Positions 35,216 through 47,009 of a DNA stretch of 64,000 nucleotides are shown piece after piece; position 1 is the first letter of the stretch; each line of letters opens with the position of its first letter. The position numbers were made by a program, and so were the translations under genes. The notes beneath the pieces are model-generated. The model saw only the letters and a program-made list of their open reading frames with translations. It did no database searches and had not been told where the DNA came from. The DNA is from Cornus controversa. Taxonomy: Eukaryota > Streptophyta > Magnoliopsida > Cornales > Cornaceae. The stretch is taken from positions 45,565,806 through 45,629,805 of the forward strand of contig CM048848.1 in NCBI GenBank assembly GCA_026545225.1. The letters run 5' to 3'.

Positions 35216-36476
35216 GAGAAGTGTCCGCATTGGGCTAAAGCTTCAATCTGTTTTCTTAGATCTTCTACCACAACAAGCACCTACTGCGTTCTGATCAAGT
35301 CGAACGGCTGGCCTGTGAGGTAGGGTTCTTCTTCTTGGTGGCATGTTGCAGAACCTATTAGAGAAATCTGATAACTAAACACAAAATCACTTAACCAAAA
35401 CTTGGTCTGAGACCAACTAATGCAATGCTATGAAAGAAAGAATAAATACGTAAGAAGAGAAAACAAAGAGGTAGATCAAGTTAGATAATAGCTTAAACAC
35501 TAACAACTCATTCCCAAAAGAAAGGAAAAGGTAGAAAGCTGCGATAGGGTTAAATATATTGATAATACCAAAAGCTGTTAAATACAACTTGAAATAACTC
35601 TTTTATAAGCCACAATGGATGCAATGCCCTAGCAAAAATTCAATCATACCCCTTCATATAAATATAACCTAAGAGCTAATATTATGTCTAGCAAAATAAA
35701 AGGCGCTAAAAATTGACAAAACAGCCCTTAAATGGTCACATGACTTACTAAATAGAAGCAAAATGACAAAAATATCCAACTAGAACTTAAGGCAGCATTA
35801 AACCGAAAACTAAAATAGAGTTAAGACTTAAATAAATGACTTTAAAACCGTAAAACAATTAAGGCGATCTCAGTCTAGACTTCTTACAATGTTCAACTGC
35901 TTGAAGAAATTCATCTTCCACCTCTCTGCATCAATACGTAATTATATATATTCTTACATCATAACTCAAACTTTATAATCACAACTTTATAGAGTATCCG
36001 GCAATGGTCTCAATCATCAATCCGGATTTTCTTTAGATTTTATGACAAAATAATAATTAATGGAAGCCCAAAATTATACAACTTAGGCCTCTCAGCAAGA
36101 TCTTAGTGCCATGCTAACAGGACAGAATTCTGTACCGTGAAATTCTCTGAGTCAAAGGTTTGTGAAATCTTCTCCACCTTCACTAGTTGCAGTGTTCCCC
36201 TTGACAACAAAAGGAACAAACCTATAAACAATGTGTACTTGCAGTGCCACATAAAATTTGTAATTAAAGTCGATTAGAATGTTACTTGTGAAGATATACA
36301 CATATATAACAAAAGCTGTAAAATATTGATCAAATAAATTGATAATCTAGCATAACTCAAGATTATTAACCCTGACATTTAGCACTCAATACAACTGTGG
36401 TCCCTAAACAGTTCTAATGTTAAGAGGACAATTGGGCAATAAAACATAACAAGTTCTTGTTCCAGAGCATTAATGA
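35216..36476. other. Intergenic DNA and probable 3' UTR of the methyltransferase gene
   Basis: The part next to 36477 is likely 3' UTR on the minus strand. 35220-35360 and 36090-36220 are less AT-rich than the rest but show no open frame with a recognisable family. Confidence 0.45.
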
Positions 36477-39400
36477 CTAATTACAAGATAAATTTGGAAC
36501 AAAATTTTGGATCCGCTTTTGGTACATCCTTCTGTAAATTTTTGAGCCTTCAAATTCTGCATGGATTTCTCTCTCTGTCCTTATCCCCATTGGATTAGTC
36601 AATAACCATCCCTCATTGTCACAAAGCATGGTATGATTGATGTTGTCGATATGTAGAAGCTCGGCCGACGCAGTATCAAACTGATTACTCATGTCAAGTG
36701 CCACTTCAAGCACATCAGACTGTACAAACACCTGCTTCAAACATAATTATATGCATTATTGCTCTGTAGACGAAACATGCACATTAGCATAATAAAACTG
36801 CACGAATATCATCAGCATGAAGAAATTATGGAAGTGTAACAACTCATAATTACAGTTTGATGTCATGGGATAAAGCAATGCTGGGAAAGACAACATCTTT
36901 TGCCTGCTGCAGGTTGTTTTTCTATTCAATTCTTCCTATCCACAAAATCTATATAAGCAACACCACCACCCCACTCCAACCCCCCCGCCGCCCCCAAAAA
37001 AAAAAAAAAAAACAAAGGAAAAAGTTAATGCTTTTCTTTTTCTTACAACTTCGTCTTTATAACTCAAATTCATAAAAAAAATTAAAGTTTTGTATTGAGG
37101 TGTTGCAGGAAAAGAAGCAATATCAAGTAGTCTTCAACCTATCCAACACACAATCTTAATGTTGAAACCAGATCATAGATGCAGGGGCAATAAATCAAGA
37201 TTATACTACAGAAGCTTAGCATCAAATGCAATAACCAGTCGTGCAATTCTGACATTTGTTGTAAAACTTTCTTATACATATTACCCATCCTAATGAACAG
37301 AAAAGATTAATTGTATGAAATTGCATAAAGTAATTCAAGCGCATTCAGTTTTCTTGATAAATAGTCAAACAGTTAATATCCTGAAAAATAGATAAATATA
37401 TGAAAAAGATAGATATTGTAAATTTCAAGACAAATAAAGGTCAAGTTTCAGCAAGTTGATCTCTTGAGCAAGTACCAGGAAAGAGTATAATACTGATAAA
37501 ATTCAGGATTCCAGGAGACCACACCAAAACAATTCATTAATTATCTGCAGCTCCTAACCATTCAATCAAATATGTAGTTGGCAACTTCCAAAAAGATGCA
37601 TTTGTGATGGAAACTTCATAAACTCAAATGCATTTAGCTTTTCTTGAGAAAGTCAACAATATACTGCATATATACCTGTCCTCCAGGCATTAAACTATCA
37701 ACGATAGAATCTACTAAAGGCTTCTGCAGAACCCTTCTTTTATGATACTTTTTCTTGAAATGAGGATCAGGACACTGCATTTAAATATGAGCCAATAGTT
37801 ATTTGCTTCTAAATAACAGTCACGCAGTCTAGCCAATTGAGGAAAATAACTTGGAGAATATCCACCCAAGAAAAATAAATGTAAATGCATTTCTTGTAGA
37901 CCGCTCGAGCACGAGTGCTGCACTCACCAGGATGGAAACCATCATCAATGGTCCAGGGTATGTGGATACAAGTTGTTTGAAAGAAACTGTGGCATTTGCA
38001 AACATGAAATGTCTGCATTCAAAATATGAATCAATAAATTGGAAATGAGTTACTATTATTTTCTTTTTCCTCACCCTGAAATAGAACAAATTGAAACCTT
38101 ACATATTTCTAAGAGAGAGTTCATTCACCCAGAATTCAGCCCGCTTAACCAACTGCACAAGAAAAGAAAATGTTAACGCATGAGAACCAAGTTTCTACAT
38201 TCTTTAAAGTTCAGGTGAAGGACCAAGCAATTATACATTAACTCAATCAGAAGAATACTCAAGAGGATTTAAGGCAATCCAAGGAATTTGTTCCCATACT
38301 TTCTGGCGTATTTCCAGTCCCAAATAATTCTTTGAATCAGGATTTCTTTTTGCAAGCCACATGAGAAATCTGCCACTACCTGGAAATTCATTACTGTGAG
38401 GAAAGGAATCAAAGCTTATTTGAGAAAGTGAGGACTAATAAGTAAGAGCAAGGGTTGGAACCCTTGCTTTAACACACAAGATAAAAATATATATTATATG
38501 GTGATTCAAAGCCCTAATATTGTCATTGAGGGAACTTATGGCATCCCTTGTAGTCAAGAGAATGTCCTTATGTCCACTCATTAGGTGCAACACCATCATA
38601 TCTATTCTTCACTTATTCTGTTATAAAAATAATGCCAGAAGTTAGGTTTGTAACCAATAAACAACCACATAAAACCAAACTCTCCTTTTGCCTCCCAATA
38701 TTCACTCCTGCCTTGGCACTTATTGTACTTCCCTTTTTCCCTATTCTGCAAATGTTAGGAACACAGTTCTCATCTCCATCGAACCAACTCCCAATACAAT
38801 AGTTAATTCAAAAGGATGAAATTGTAGAAACAAGATTTCAAATTATCTTCACAGAAGTGCCCAGCCAGAAGTTCAAGCTAAAGTGAGTAGTTTACTAATC
38901 CTTTGGTAGGCAGGTTGGTTGTGGCAGACAGCAGGTTAGTGGTGATTTGTAAGGGCTAGAAGTGGAGTCTTTCACCCAAGGTAGCATAATCTTCAAATCA
39001 ACTCAACAAACCCTCATTGTCAGGACTTGCTTCACACTGTGCAAATATTATTTGCTTCACACTCTCTTGGCATTCACAGTTTCAAAATGTGTCTACACAA
39101 GTATGAGACATCCCCCTTATAAGTGCCAGCAACTTCTCCCTCCCTACTGGCAATTGGGGACGTCACAGTCACCCCAGTTGGGACCCAACGTCTGCACTAG
39201 GGTGACTTTGATGGGCTCACGCACCTCCCACTGTGTAAATATTGTTTGTTTTGTACTCTTTTGGAGCTCACAGTTTTAAAATGCAACTACATACATAGCA
39301 AGCATCCCCCTTATAAGTGCCAATAACTTCTCCCCCCTCCCCAAATGATGTGAGACGTCACATTGATATCCTAGAAGGCTTAGGTTTTCTTTTTTTATTA

Positions 39401-40651
39401 TAACTATAAAACACTAACTCCTTTGGACTTAAAACACTTATAAAGACCACTAGGCTCTCAGACATAGATATAGAAAATACTGAAAGATCCCTATACACAT
39501 TATTGAGAGATCATATAGAGAGATCATATATTTTAGAGAGCATATATTTGTTTTATCATGTAACATGTTGCATTAGATGGTGAGTTATTATTCAGAATGT
39601 TGATCATCTTGTGGAGTTTACATCGTTATCAATATCTAAGTTTTTCTACACAACATGGACGACTAGTGGCTGAAACTAAATCACTCGAGAAGCAACTTTG
39701 TGAGGAGTGAAGTCTGTTGATGAGCAAACAAATGGCATGGAGACTTTCGGAGGAATGTTTGGCGTTATCTGTGTTAGGGAGGTAACTATTTATCAAAAAA
39801 AAATCTGTGTTAGGGGGGTAGCTAAGGTTTTGGGAACTGTAACCTAGGTTATGAACTTCCTTTCTCATTAGAAATTTAGTTTACCTGGACAAGGTCTCGT
39901 TGTTTCTCTCCGTTGGGGTTTTCCAAAATCATGTATTTGTGTGGTTGCATGATTTATTTGCTTCTACTCTCTATGCTTGACTGATTCATATTGTCACCAT
40001 TCAAATGTAATTATTAGAAATTAAAATTCAGCTATTGTTAATTTATTCACTATCAATATTGGGCATAACGTACTCTAACGTATCAGGGCATTGGCTAACG
40101 GTAGTACGGTACTCCATCCTCCAATTTTTTTATCAAGAAGACAAGGTATAATAACAAGGAAACTGTTTTTTTTAAGAATTTCATCTAGAATCAGGGTTCC
40201 TATGGTTCAACAGGCTCATGATATGAACTATATGGATATTGGATTTTCATATATTTAAGTTCCTAATCTATTAATAGAGAGATAATAATAGTCTGTTTGC
40301 AACAATAACACAAGTATGAGTAGAAGGAATAACCATTGGGTGGTCAATGCCAATTCGCAAGGCCTTTTCATCACATATAAACCACATAGAGTGTTAAATT
40401 TATGGCACTATAAGAGCAAATACGCAGAGAATTAACAGCAAACAAGTGGTGAGCGTATGAGGAGAAATGATATATTTGTACCACTCCCTATATCGACCAT
40501 AAGTGGCAACGTTGGATCCTTAAACACTTCATTCCAGTCCGGTACTTCAGCTGGGATCTATTCAAAGTAAAGAAAATAATCTTCTTTGAGTGAGAAAATC
40601 CCTTACTAAGCATCAAATTCCTTACAACATAAACGCCCATTGTGATGAAAG

Positions 40652-40724
<73 letters not shown>

Positions 40725-41211
40725 CAAAAGGGAAGAACGGAGAGGGTTGACGTGCTGCCGAATTCGGACATGCCCCAACTCCTACACACCCAGATCATAT
40801 ATATATAACTGCACATTATATATTTATCAGTTATATACAAATATTAAACCAATGCCATAATTGGGTCACCCTAATGTTTGTTCAATGTCAAAAAAATTTC
40901 CTTCACTTTTTACCTGTGATTCACATTCTGCTCACTTCCAATACCTATGAACCCATATCGTACATAAATACTGTGAAATTATTTACCTCAGACAATTTGT
41001 CAGATAGATTGAGATCAGCGTACTCGAGAGCGACGAGGTCGGGGCTTCTGATTTGTTGTCCTTGTTTTGCAACACAAACAGAGACTAAGTTTCTGCAATG
41101 GCATTCACGGTAAGGAACGAGTGCTGAGATTGATGAGGTGAGCTTTCGGGTGATGATTGGAGCTGAAAAAATTGAATGTGCCCTGGGCATGGAGTAGAAA
41201 ATAGAAACCAT
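36477..41211 (-). CDS. tRNA (guanine-N7) methyltransferase, TrmB family, complete, eight exons
   Basis: CDS is complement(join(36477..36731, 37676..37774, 37928..38012, 38103..38152, 38300..38379, 40482..40557, 40725..40781, 40987..41211)), 927 nt, 308 aa. All seven introns are GT-AG and every phase agrees. The enzyme family transfers a methyl group from S-adenosylmethionine to N7 of a tRNA guanine, usually G46. Landmarks: the SAM-binding motif VDIGSGSGRF (115-124), NYLGLEIRQK (137-146), CPDPHFKKKYHKRR (192-205), the plant form of the TrmB PDPW..K..H.KRR motif, and GIRTEREIHAEFEG (273-286). The first ~40 residues (MVSIFYSMPRAHSIF...) are Ser/Arg-rich and poor in acids, suggesting a plastid or mitochondrial transit peptide. 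The start is the first ATG of the open frame. Intron 3 (2.1 kb) holds a TRIM-like repeat; intron 2 begins in a microsatellite. Arabidopsis At5g17660 is the likely counterpart, from memory. Confidence 0.95.
39015..39365 (-). mobile_element. TRIM-like repeat in intron 3 of the methyltransferase gene
   Basis: Two direct repeats of about 130-150 bp (near 39018-39167 and 39226-39352) share CACTGTG(C/T)AAATATT, CACAGTTT(C/T)AAAATG and CATCCCCCTTATAAGTGCCA, each ending GACGTCACA. Between them CTTTGATGGGCTC resembles a decayed minus-strand primer site. Short, non-coding and old. Orientation is tentative. Confidence 0.6.
40656..40720. repeat. (TA)n(GA)n microsatellite in intron 2 of the methyltransferase gene
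   Basis: About 35 bp of TA then 30 bp of GA. On the minus strand the intron starts GTAC and runs straight into the CT tract, so the array begins four bases after the exon. Confidence 0.93.
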
Positions 41212-41477
41212 TCTCGCCAATTTCCTTATATATGTGATGGCATATACGTATAGATATAGATATAGACAGGGCGTGTATCTTCGTCTTCAGAGTCTTCCCG
41301 TAAATCGATATATATGGGCTGGAGCTGATTTAATACTGGAAGATAGTCCAGCTGCTCATTCGATCATTCAATTCATCTATCCTTTTCTCCACCCTTTTCC
41401 TTCTAGAGTTTTTTGTGCTACCGAGTGGTTTATGCTTTGCAACTCTTATTTGTCTGTGCTTACCATTTTTTTTTTGA
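41212..41477 (-). promoter_or_regulatory. Upstream region of the methyltransferase gene
   Basis: The 266 bp between the start codon and the next element must hold at least part of the 5' UTR and promoter. TATA-like sequences occur (ATATATCGATTT on the minus strand near 41308), but no element can be fixed from sequence alone. Confidence 0.35.
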
Positions 41478-41816
41478 AGATAAATTACAGTGAACTCCCT
41501 CCGGTTTTGTCAATATACACAATCTCTCCTCTCATTTGTCGAATTGCATTGCCCCTCTCCGTGCCGAGATGCATTTCATTAATAATTCTTATTAATTATG
41601 TTTCTATCTTTATTTATTTATTTATATATATATATATATATTATATTTTATTACAACAAACATGATGTAAATATTTAACTATTAACAGCCGTTAACGAAA
41701 AAAAACACGATATTACAAAGATACAAACTTCAAGAGAGATAATTGTAATTTGACAAACAAGAAATGAAATCAATGTACATTAACGAAACATCTGGAGAGG
41801 TTAGTGTAATTTACCC
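41478..41816. mobile_element. MITE with MULE-type ends
   Basis: The left end GATAAATTACAGTGAAC and the right end read inward GGGTAAATTACACTAACC are inverted, and both resemble the ends of the MULE at 6575-8610. 339 bp, non-coding, with a TA tract near 41623-41641. Target duplication is not clear in the T-rich flanks. Confidence 0.65.
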
Positions 41817-42370
41817 TCTCTTTTTTAACTCTTTTGTAGTAAGACTTAGTTTGGACTGTGAATAAAGAGGAGAGAAAAGAAAAAAAAAATTATGTTTCCC
41901 TAATTATGGAGGAAAAGAAAAGAAACGATAATATTTTAGGTTAACTACAATGATACCCCTGAGGTTTGAAATATTCTTACACGAAACCATTTTTTTATTA
42001 TAGCAACGTTTGCTCAGTCTTACAAAAACACTTATTCTGTCACCTGCACTCTGACACCATACAAAAAGACTTATATACCCTTTACTCTCTCTTGACTTGC
42101 ATAAGACATTTACCCCCATAAGACCCATTTTAATTGACGAATATAGTCATTACAATTCTATTGTTCCCTCCTCTCTCTCCACCTATGCCACCTCTTGCCA
42201 CCATGGCCACCACCTCTCTCTTTCGTCTCCACTTTCCCTTTCCTTAAATACTAAGATTCACTCTAATAAAAACATACCCTCCATTTTTATCCTCAAATCC
42301 TCTCTCAAACTTGTATAAATTATTTAAGTTTTCAAGACCCAATTTGTTTTGTTCTCTTTGGATCCCCTTC

Positions 42371-42544
42371 CTAAACCCTATCGACAAATCCAAATATATA
42401 TATGAATTGCCCTTCCTAAACCTATCGTTGTCGGCGTGCCCCCGACACCAGTCGATCCTAAACCCTATCGACAAATCCAAATATATATATGAATTGCCCT
42501 TCCTAAACCTATCATTGTCCACATGACGCCGACACCAATCGTCC
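42371..42544. repeat. 87-bp tandem duplication
   Basis: Units start at 42371 and 42458, each with CTAAACCCTATCGACAAATC, a short TA tract and AATTGCCCTTCCTAAACCTA, then a CCGACACCA phrase. Confidence 0.85.
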
Positions 42545-42860
42545 CAAATCAAACACAAATCGTGATAATAGTTATTTTTTCTGGATATATATTTGTGTTT
42601 CACTTTGGTCATAGTCAAACACGTAGAATATATATTTGTGAAAAATATAGTATTCAATATATGTGTGTTTGTATTTGTGTTTGATTGGTTGAAAATATGG
42701 GGCCTGGGAGATTCCATCTCCTTCCCCAAATCATGAACCCAGAACTTGCACAGTGCCCTATAAAACCAATATGTATAAACAAAAATTACCCAAAATTGTG
42801 CCTTAACTTGGCCCATCTCCATCAAGAAAAACCTAGAGTTTCATATGAACTATCACCCGA

Positions 42861-42968
42861 AGTTCTCAAATCAACGACAATAATAGTAATATCCAAAGTT
42901 CTCAAATCAACTGCAACAACAGTAATATCCAAAGTTCTCAAACCAAGGACAAAAAAAATTAGAAATAA
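42861..42968. repeat. 36-bp tandem repeat, three copies
   Basis: AGTTCTCAAA starts at 42861, 42897 and 42933; the first two units also share GTAATATCCAA. Confidence 0.82.
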
Positions 42969-44109
42969 CAATGAATATATCTATATTGGACCATGATATG
43001 GCTAAAACCTGAGGTGCCAATATTCGAGTACATGGATGGCCACTTTGTGCAAAACTGTTACAATGGAGTAAGAGAGAGAGAGAGAATGATGAAAGGTAGT
43101 TTGGTCTTTTTGCAAAACTGATATTTTTTTATGTGGCGGTATATTAGACATTTCACACCTAAACTAACAGAGTTAGTGACAAAAAATATCACTTGGGGTG
43201 TGGTTTCGTCATCAAACCTCCACCGGAACCTCTACAAAATCTTGAGTTTGACCGTCAAAAACTTTATCTGAACTTGATCATTAGAGACTTCAACAGAGTC
43301 ACTAGAATTTCTCTGGACTTTGGTAACTTTGCTTAATGATGGAAGCCCAAGAGTCACGAATTACAAGCAACTCAAGAGTCTCTTAATTCATGAGTGATTA
43401 AAAATGATATATTTAATCATGTCATTCAACAATTATGATCATTATATTTTGTAATTGATGGAGGGATATGATGAGTCATAATTAAAAGTTTAAAATATAT
43501 ATAATTTTGAAACATGTTCCAACAAGTAACACTTCATACTCAATATTACTAGTGATTTGTAAGCAATAATGTAATCACATTTTACTTTGTTTACGTGTTT
43601 TTTTCAAAAATAAGTAAAAAACATTTGAAATTCTGGTCAAGAACAAAGGCCAAAAGATTCACAAACAATACCAATCCAATAAAGTGTATATATATTTCTA
43701 ATCAAAACTTGAACCCTGAAAATCTTCACATGCATCAACTATGTCACAACCTGATTTCCGACACTTGGTGAAGAGCGAGAGAAATGAGGGTGAATAGTGA
43801 AAAATGACCAAAACACCTTTCTCGAGATAACTAACATTCAAACCAAGTGAATATGTATAACAAATCGTATTCCTCATCATTTGAAATCATTTGGAATGTT
43901 TTCAAAATAAAACTGGGTTTTTGGCCCCGGTGATAAGTACTCTTTCACGAAAAATGTTAGAAATTTAATCGAACTATTGTTATACCTTAATATAGTTCCA
44001 AGAAGCTTAAAATTTTAATTTAGACCTTTTGGAAAGGTCCGGAACCTATACTTTCAAAATTTTGGTAGTAGCTCAAAAGCTACAGACCGATCGAATTTTT
44101 GGTTCGAGT

Positions 44110-46332
44110 TGTCACACCCCAAAATCCAGACCGCCGGGACTCCCCCGGTCTAAGCCTGAACTCCGAGTTGTGAGGTGTCATGATTGCCCGATCGTCACTC
44201 CACGACTCAAACAACCATGGCAAACTACCATTATCTCCCTCTGTTCCTACCCGGACCACCGAGATCATTACAAACAGCGGAAGTCTTTACATTATCAAAC
44301 ATGCATAATTGAATCATATACAGAATTTAGAATGACCAATTTTAAAGTTTAATATTTAACCATGCTCCAATACCGAGCATAAACCAAAATCATAAGGTAT
44401 AACTATGACATGTTTTCAAAAATACCAAGGAACATATACAAGATGAAAGCTTTTCATAAAGTCCACAAGTCGGACATGCATTTCAAATGTAAAACTCAAA
44501 GTGTTTTCAAAAGAAAGCTAACAACAGCCCATGCCAACTCATGGTTAGAAAGGTTTCACCGCGTCTTTGCCATTACCTGAAAAAAAGTTAATTCTCATGG
44601 GATGAGCAACCACACGCTCAATAGGAATTAATGTTTAAAACACAATTCCACAAGTCGAGTGAATACCACATAACACATAATCATGTTTTCATATAACGCA
44701 CAACTCATACACAAACAATCATGCTAACAACCATGGCATGAATGTATATGCCATACCATGCACTCGTACCCCCTATCTGTACCTCACACATACATGACAT
44801 ACGATAACAATTAGCCCGAATCCCGACTCTTGGTGATCTGACTAGCCATAACCATTCTATTTCACCCCGGATCCCGATTATTGACCATCCGGTTCCTACA
44901 AACCTTTTTACATCACACACCCGAATAACGACTTTTGGCTATCACTACCTCAATTTGGAGTGAAAACTCCAAAACTTCCAATTGTGAAAAAATACTACAA
45001 TCGATAACCAACTCCATAGGAATTCAACTTTTCTGCTCAAACAAAACAAAATTTTCAACAAATACATACTTTCTTTACAAATTCACCAAAAATAGTATGC
45101 TAATCCAAATCATATAAATCCAAGGCCATGTGAAAGATAACTTACTCTACTATCATTTCAATTAATCAAAAGAGCAGGTATGTCAACCCATAGATTCAAT
45201 TTTAATAAAAAAAAATATAACTAAAATTCTATTTGAACAGTTTCTCACAGCATACTACTCATAACTTCACAAATTCACCATAAATCACATGCTCAACCTT
45301 TTATTATGAAATTCTTCAGATTCATTCTACAACAAGTCTATGTTCAAACCCAATTTGAATTAACTCAAAATTTCACTCATAAGTTGAGTTATTACCAAAA
45401 TAATTCAAGTGTGATAGATTTCGTGCAGTCGTGAGAAATATTTAATAAATCACTCAATTCTTATAGAAGTGAGTCCTATGATACATCAAAATAAAGCTAA
45501 GACATAGATCTATATCCTTGTAAAATTAGTAGCATTTGGATTATTATAGACTCTAAAAAATAAAACGTTTTCAAGGTAGCAGATTGCTGGCCAGTTTGCT
45601 CTCAATATAAAGTGTGATTTTTCTAGCATTAAATTATATACAATACTTGTAGTGTAAAGAATAAGAGAGTCAAACATCCTTACCTCAATTCCAAGTCCTA
45701 GATTCAAAAAACTCCAATTCTAACCGGAATCAACCTTGTTCGAATTTGACTTTGAATGGATCAATCTCGATCCCTCGTCACATAGATCAGTCATTTCTCC
45801 TTTGACGTTGTCCAATTCATTCTCCAAGCTCCTCAATTTTAATGGAGAAGGAAGAATAATAATAAAGGAATTTATAACCCTCTTAATTGATTTAATATAA
45901 TGAGAGAATTAGCATTGTGTTCTCCTTCTTCTCTTTTATAGACCTAGTCTCCCTCATTTACAATAATGTCCCTTGTTACTTTTACTAAATTTTTCCTGGC
46001 TCCGTTTTTAAGTTTGAAAACTTTGATGGACTCGAAATTAATTCCGTAGCACATCAAATATTTTATTTAACCTGTCCTTCAAATTTGGTGTCATTCCGAC
46101 ACTTTTGGATTTTCCGGGCTTACTAGACCCACGTCCCGGGCCCGCCCGACCCTAAAAACTCAAAAATTTACCAAACACTCCCAAAACTTTCTTGGATAGT
46201 TATATAAGTCTCCAAACATGTATTTCACATTTAAAACTCATATATAACCATTTAAATCATTTATATGTCTTTAAATAAATAATAATAATAATAATAAAGA
46301 AAATTCGGCCAAAAATGGTCACAGTCATTACA
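44110..46332. repeat. Gypsy-type LTR, 2.2 kb
   Basis: Starts TGTCACACCCCAAAATCC and ends GGTCACAGTCATTACA, the same frame of ends as its relatives. Near its end is the GGCCCGCCCGACCC-like block (46139) shared by the family. The flanking 5-mers (CGAGT, GATAA) do not match, so it may not be a simple solo LTR. Confidence 0.7.
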
Positions 46333-47009
46333 GATAAATCGGGAAAATGTGATCAATCGAATTATGGAATCCTATCGATCAGATTTCCCTTAATAGGAAA
46401 TCCCTAGATCAACATTTGTCCATTTAGAGCCCAATCTTTAATCCTTAATGTGCATACATTCTCAATGGTGCAATATGCATCCAATATCACCCATAGCACT
46501 CATATAAAATGAAAAATCCATAAATACATTATCATAGGCAAAATCCTATCGGAATATACATACTTGTAACCAATTTGAATAGATATGTCCAATACCAATA
46601 CATACATATTCTTTAAGTCCAAAAGAGAGAAGATTCAATGGGAACAGTATCCAAAACATAAAGTATACATGTTTGTGATCCAATCATTTTTTGTTCCACG
46701 CCAAAACTCTAATACTCTCAATGTGCCCAAACATGGCATACGTAGTAAAACATACAAAAGCTGCACATGCATCCAAGTGCTTCAAACCATAACACTTCTA
46801 AGCATTCTTCATGGCTGGTACCTTATCTATAAAAATATTTTTTTCGGGGGGAGGGGTGAGCGACAACTTGTCCAGTAGAGATGCTCAAACCAACCCTACG
46901 ATGACTCAGGCGGTCATGTATGAATGCAACATGGCATACCTACCCAACTACATAGCATATCTCACAATGCTCATGACATGTCTATCAAAGTAAATAACAT
47001 GTTTTACAA

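Larger units (their letters stand above)
41817..43741. other. Intergenic DNA with old repeats
   Basis: Begins with repeat-like text (AACTACAATGATACCCCTGA near 41943) and has partly mirrored text near 43190-43250 (TCACTTGGGGTGTGGTTTCG), so a decayed DNA element may span much of it. Holds the tandem repeats listed at 42371 and 42861. Long frames here are overlapping and motif-free. No gene supported. Confidence 0.4.

Noticed and set aside
42244-42825. A 193-codon minus-strand frame
   Set aside because: It spans the 87-bp tandem duplication and a TA tract, has no family motif, and the duplicated part repeats in the peptide.
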